Assembly: GCA_903960645.1 (NCBI GenBank)
Contig: CAJCBN010000371.1
Location: 1 to 9,707, forward strand
Source: an uncultured Actinomycetes bacterium
GTDB lineage: Bacteria > Actinomycetota > Thermoleophilia > Gaiellales > F1-60-MAGs149
Length of the DNA: 9,707 bases
Direction of reading: 5' to 3'
Positions 6,771 through 9,707 of the stretch are shown here, piece by piece (the stretch's first letter is position 1; every line of letters begins with the position of its first letter). The notes beneath the pieces were generated by a model. The model saw nothing but the letters and a program-made list of their open reading frames with translations. It was not told the origin of the DNA and ran no database searches. Both the position numbers and the translations under genes were made by a program.

Positions 6771-6776
6771 GCGCGC

Positions 6777-7751
6777 ATGGCTGCAATCGAGGTGCGCGGA
6801 CTGGTCCGCGAGTTCAAGAAGGGGCCGCGCGCCGTCGATGGCATCGACATCACGGTGGCCGAGGGCGAGATTTACGGCTTTCTGGGGCCGAACGGCGCCG
6901 GCAAGTCGACCACGGTGCTGATGCTGACGACGCTGCTGCCGCCGACGGCGGGCACGGCGACGGTAGCCGGCTTCGACATCGTCAAGCAGGGCGCCGAGGT
7001 GCGCGGGGCGATCGGCGCGGCACTGCAGGAGGCCGCGCTCGACAAGTTCCTGACCGGCCGTGAGCACCTCAAGCTGCAGGGCTCGCTGCACGGCATGAAG
7101 AGCGCCGAGCTCAAGCGTCGCAGCGACGAGCTGCTGGAGCGCGTCGGCCTGATGGAGGCCGCAGATCGCAAGGTCGGCGGCTACTCCGGCGGCATGAAGC
7201 GCCGACTCGATCTCGCGCTCGCTCTACTCCACGGCCCGCGCGTGCTCTTCCTCGACGAGCCGACCACCGGTCTCGACCCGCAGAGCCGCACGGCGCTCTG
7301 GGATGAGGTCGCGCGGCTCAGCCGCGAAGACGGCGTCACCGTCTTCCTCACGACGCAGTACCTCGAGGAGGCCGACGCCCTCGCCAACCGCGTCGGCATC
7401 ATCGACCACGGCCACATCGTCATCGAGGGCACGCCCGCCGAGCTGAAGGCCTCCGTCGGCCGCTCCAGCGTTGAGATCGAGCCCCATGACGCGGCGCGCC
7501 TTCCCGACCTCGAACGTGCGCTCGCCCCCTTCGGCACCCCGATCGCCACGCGCGGCACCAGCGCCTCGATCCGCCTCGCAGAGGGCGTCGGCGACGTGGC
7601 CGCGATCGTTCGCGCACTCGACAGCACCGGCATCGCCATTCACCAGCTGCGCCTGCGCGAGCCGACCCTCGACGACGTGTTCCTCGAGCAGACCGGACGT
7701 TCGCTCGAAGGCTCCGGCGGGGCGAGCGACGAGGACGACGCCGAGCAGTGA
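6777..7751 (+). CDS. DrrA-type ABC exporter ATP-binding protein
   Basis: ATPase subunit that powers an ABC-2 exporter. In the 324 residues: Walker A GPNGAGKST at 37-45, Q-loop Q84, signature YSGGM at 136-140 (family variant of LSGGQ), Walker B RVLFLDE at 155-161 and D-loop GLDP at 165-168. The switch region is LTTQYLEEAD about 191-200, with Gln194 where most ABC ATPases have the H-loop His; this change is usual in DrrA-like proteins. The C-terminal EPTLDDVFLEQTG at 295-307 matches the regulatory-domain motif of the DrrA daunorubicin-exporter family. An acidic tail, DEDDAEQ, closes the protein. It starts at ATG 6777 behind a TANNNT box, and its TGA overlaps the next GTG by 4 nt. The substrate (drug, lipid or other) cannot be read from the sequence. 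Confidence 0.93.
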   Translation: MAAIEVRGLVREFKKGPRAVDGIDITVAEGEIYGFLGPNGAGKSTTVLMLTTLLPPTAGTATVAGFDIVKQGAEVRGAIGAALQEAALDKFLTGREHLKLQGSLHGMKSAELKRRSDELLERVGLMEAADRKVGGYSGGMKRRLDLALALLHGPRVLFLDEPTTGLDPQSRTALWDEVARLSREDGVTVFLTTQYLEEADALANRVGIIDHGHIVIEGTPAELKASVGRSSVEIEPHDAARLPDLERALAPFGTPIATRGTSASIRLAEGVGDVAAIVRALDSTGIAIHQLRLREPTLDDVFLEQTGRSLEGSGGASDEDDAEQ

Positions 7752-8524
7752 GCACGCTCGCCCTTCAGGTCCGGGTCCTATCCGAGCGCTCCGTGCGCCG
7801 GACGCTGCGGCAGCCCGCCGCGATCATCCCCGCGATCGTCTTCCCGATCATGCTCCTGTTCGTCTCGGCGGGCGGCCTCACCGCCGCCGAGAACCTGCCG
7901 GGCTTCCCCGACGTCTCGTACTTCGATTTCGCACTGGCGGTGACCTTCATGCAGGGTGCGATCTTCGCGACGGGCGGCGCGGGTACCGACCTCGCCACCG
8001 ACATCGACACGGGCTTCCTCAACCGCCTCGCGCTGACCCCGATGAGCGGTGCCGCCCTCGTCTTGGGCCAGCTCGGCGGCGCCATCACGCTGGGCGTCTT
8101 CCAGGCGACGTGCTACCTCGCCGCGGGCTTCCTCGGCGGGGCGACGATCGCCGCCGGTGTCGGCGGCGTGGTCGTGCTCTACCTGCTCGTCGTCCTGATG
8201 GCGATCGGCTTCGGCGCACTCGGCGTCGCGGCCGCGTTGCGCACCGGCAACGGCGAGGCCGTCCAGGGCCTCTTCCCCGTCCTCTTCGTGCTGCTCTTCC
8301 TGAGCACCATCAACCTGCCGCTCGACCTGATCCCGATCACCTGGTTCCGCTGGGTCGCGACGGTCAACCCGATCACGTACCTCGTCGACGCCCTGCGCAG
8401 CCTGATCATCGCCGGCTGGGACTGGCCGACGCTCGCCGCCGGCTTCGGTGTCGCACTCGCGATCGCCGTCGTCGGCATCCTGCTCTCGGCGGCGGCCCTG
8501 CGCGGAAGGCTGCAGCGGACATGA
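7748..8524 (+). CDS. ABC-2 type exporter permease, first of two
   Basis: Membrane subunit of the exporter, 258 residues with about six hydrophobic segments (about 24-43, 60-79, 105-128, 138-162, 173-190 and 228-250). The ABC-2 hallmark IDTGFLNRLALTP at about 86-98, before the third helix, corresponds to the cytoplasmic coupling region of DrrB-like permeases. A second family motif, NPITYLVDALR, stands at 207-217 before the last helix. It begins with GTG at 7748, overlapping the ATPase stop as GTGA. GAGGA at 7731-7735 lies 12 nt upstream, rather far, so coupling with the upstream gene probably matters more. Together with the next gene it likely forms a heterodimeric channel. Confidence 0.9.
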   Translation: MSTLALQVRVLSERSVRRTLRQPAAIIPAIVFPIMLLFVSAGGLTAAENLPGFPDVSYFDFALAVTFMQGAIFATGGAGTDLATDIDTGFLNRLALTPMSGAALVLGQLGGAITLGVFQATCYLAAGFLGGATIAAGVGGVVVLYLLVVLMAIGFGALGVAAALRTGNGEAVQGLFPVLFVLLFLSTINLPLDLIPITWFRWVATVNPITYLVDALRSLIIAGWDWPTLAAGFGVALAIAVVGILLSAAALRGRLQRT

Positions 8525-9297
8525 CCGGCTTCGCAGTCTGGTGGGGCGGCGTCAGTGGCATCGCCGCGCGCCAATCCCGCGCGTTTTTCACCAACCCGGC
8601 GCTGATCATCCCCGGTCTCCTCTTCCCGATGCTCTTCTTCGCAGCCTTCGCGGGCGGCCTGTCGGACCTCACCCGCATCCCCGGCTTCGACTACGCCCCC
8701 GGCTACACCTCATTCCAATACGTCTTCGTGCTCTTCCAGTCGTCGATGTTCGGCGGGATCTTCATCGGCTTCGCCGTCGCCCGCGACTTTGAGAACGGCT
8801 TCGCCCGCCGCCTGATGCTGGGCGCGCCACACCGCTCGGCGATCCTCTTCGGCTACGCGCTGTCGGCGATGATCCGCGCTGCCTTCACCATCATCTTCGT
8901 GACCGTGATCGCACTCGTGGCCGGCATCGACATCATGGGATCGCCGGCCGAGGTCGTCCTGCTCTACCTGCTCGCGCTCCTGTCGAACATCCTCGGCTCG
9001 CTCTGGGCGCTCGGCATTGCCTTCCGCTTCCAGTCGCTGAGCGCGACGCCGTTCATGCAGATCCCGCTCTTCATCCTGCTGTTCCTCGCCCCCGTCTACG
9101 TGCCGCTGCAGCTGTTGGGTGGCTGGATCCGCCACGTCGCCGACGTCAACCCGGCCACCTTCCTGCTTGAGGGTGGGCGCGCGCTGCTCGCCGGCAGTGC
9201 GGGGCCGGTGCTGGCCGCCTGGCTCGTGATCATCATCGGCGGCATCGTGCTCGGCATCTGGTCGCTGAGCGGCCTCCGTGCCGCCGAGACCCGCTAG
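8521..9297 (+). CDS. ABC-2 type exporter permease, second of two
   Basis: Second membrane subunit, also 258 residues and about six helices. Motifs parallel the first permease: an Ala/Pro-rich first helix about 27-46 (PALIIPGLLFPMLFF), coupling motif FENGFARRLMLGAP about 90-103, and NPATFLLEGGR at 210-220. The two permeases align by motif but differ in most residues, so they are old paralogues rather than a recent duplication. ATG 8521 overlaps the previous TGA as ATGA, and GGAAGG at 8504-8509 may help initiation. A three-part ATPase, permease, permease operon resembles drrABC of mycobacteria. Its TAG stop overlaps the convergent peptidase stop by 4 nt. Confidence 0.9.
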   Translation: MTGFAVWWGGVSGIAARQSRAFFTNPALIIPGLLFPMLFFAAFAGGLSDLTRIPGFDYAPGYTSFQYVFVLFQSSMFGGIFIGFAVARDFENGFARRLMLGAPHRSAILFGYALSAMIRAAFTIIFVTVIALVAGIDIMGSPAEVVLLYLLALLSNILGSLWALGIAFRFQSLSATPFMQIPLFILLFLAPVYVPLQLLGGWIRHVADVNPATFLLEGGRALLAGSAGPVLAAWLVIIIGGIVLGIWSLSGLRAAETR

Positions 9298-9707
9298 CCG
9301 AGCAGGCGTCGGACGATAGCGATCTGCAGCTCCGTCGCGAGACCGAGGTCATCGCGGTGGATGCGCTCATCCTTGTTGTGGATGCCGTTCTCGTAGAGGT
9401 CCAGCGGGGTGTGCCGCAGCGGCCAGAAGCCGTAGGCGACCGTCCCGAAGGCCTGCCGCATGTAGGCCGCGTCGGTAAAGCCCGTCGACAGCTGCGGCAC
9501 GAGCGTGGCGCCCGGATCGACCGCCTCAAGGGCGTCGGCGATCGCCGCGTGGAGCGGCGTGCCGAGCGCGGATTCCGTGCCCCCGTTGATGTGCTGGTCG
9601 AAGACACGCTCGTACGGGATATCGGTACCGAACGCCGCGGCGAGCTCGCGATCGAGGTCGGCCTCGACGTCGCCCGGCAGGATCCGGCAGTCGAGTCCAA
9701 CCGATGC
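9294..9707 (-). CDS. M20-family metallopeptidase, C-terminal part (5' end outside window)
   Basis: The visible 137 residues are the C-terminus of a zinc-dependent amidohydrolase/peptidase (M20/M25/M40: carboxypeptidase, deacetylase or dipeptidase types). VGLDCRILPG about 3-12 is the typical strand closing the dimerisation domain. GTESALGTPLHAAI about 43-56 leads back into the catalytic domain, followed by STGFTDAAYMR about 74-84, AYGFWPL about 91-97 and GIHNKDERI about 108-116, whose H110 is the expected last metal ligand. The frame is open without a break from the right edge to TAG at 9294-9296. The exact substrate is not readable from this part. A shorter start at 9500 would cut through the domain and is not used. 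Confidence 0.9.
   Translation of the reverse strand, partial: ASVGLDCRILPGDVEADLDRELAAAFGTDIPYERVFDQHINGGTESALGTPLHAAIADALEAVDPGATLVPQLSTGFTDAAYMRQAFGTVAYGFWPLRHTPLDLYENGIHNKDERIHRDDLGLATELQIAIVRRLLG

Larger units (their letters stand above)
6307..6776. other. 470-bp divergent intergenic region without a gene
   Basis: This is the only long stretch without a convincing gene. Open frames cross it on both strands, but their translations are rich in Cys, Arg and Trp and match no family. It holds putative -10 boxes at both ends, two copies of a 30-bp palindrome, a perfect 11-bp-arm hairpin next to the second copy, an inverted repeat GCGCAC/GTGCGC at 6572-6585, and a (CG)5 run at 6636-6645. The word CGCTTGCG occurs at 6567-6574 and 6709-6716 and in reverse at 6751-6758. 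Its many CG/GC alternations differ from the codon-periodic sequence on either side. No tRNA, riboswitch or small RNA could be supported. Confidence 0.75.

Noticed and set aside
6307..6786. N-terminal extension of the minus-strand membrane protein to 323 residues
   Set aside because: The extra residues are rich in Cys, Arg and Trp with no helix or domain pattern, and they would run across both palindromes and past the ABC start codon.
1..9707. CRISPR array, insertion sequence, prophage or defence genes
   Set aside because: No regularly spaced direct repeats, transposase or integrase motifs, or phage proteins were found on either strand. The genes are metabolic and transport genes with uniform codon use.

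Overview
The window is very GC-rich throughout, densely packed, and reads as chromosomal DNA of a high-GC actinobacterium. Weak signs point to the Thermoleophilia/Solirubrobacterales side of that phylum: codon use, a glcDEF set next to a 2-oxoglutarate dehydrogenase E1 gene, and start codons with a TANNNT box 6-7 nt upstream. The lineage is an inference; no rRNA or marker gene is present to settle it.

Layout, left to right. (1) 3-1343 (+): C-terminal 446 residues of a 2-oxoglutarate dehydrogenase/decarboxylase E1 (SucA/Kgd). (2) 1361-5818 (+): a tight operon of glcD, glcE and glcF (glycolate oxidase: FAD subunit, FAD-binding-like subunit, iron-sulfur subunit) and a 141-residue four-helix membrane protein. 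glcD starts 17 nt after the E1 stop, and every later junction overlaps by 1-4 nt. (3) 5815-6306 (-): a convergent 163-residue membrane protein of unknown function. (4) 6307-6776: 470 bp without a gene, between divergent start codons, holding two copies of a 30-bp GC-rich palindrome 201 bp apart, a further perfect hairpin and putative promoters for both neighbours. (5) 6777-9297 (+): a three-gene ABC exporter operon, one DrrA-type ATPase and two different ABC-2 permeases of identical length, again with overlapping stops and starts. (6) 9294-9707 (-): C-terminal part of an M20-family metallopeptidase, running off the right edge.

How the genes work together. GlcDEF oxidises glycolate to glyoxylate and passes electrons to the respiratory chain, next to a TCA-cycle enzyme gene. 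The coupled four-helix protein is the best candidate in the window for an undescribed part, possibly a membrane anchor or quinone-side subunit; this is inference from gene order only. The ABC operon encodes a complete DrrABC-like exporter of unknown substrate.

The least explained DNA is the 6307-6776 intergenic region. Its palindromes show one compensatory base-pair change between copies. Three starts (1361, 6306, 6777) carry TANNNT boxes at a spacing that predicts leaderless mRNAs. Both convergent gene ends share a single CTAG as overlapping TAG stops on opposite strands. I see no CRISPR array, phage gene, insertion sequence, tRNA or rRNA.
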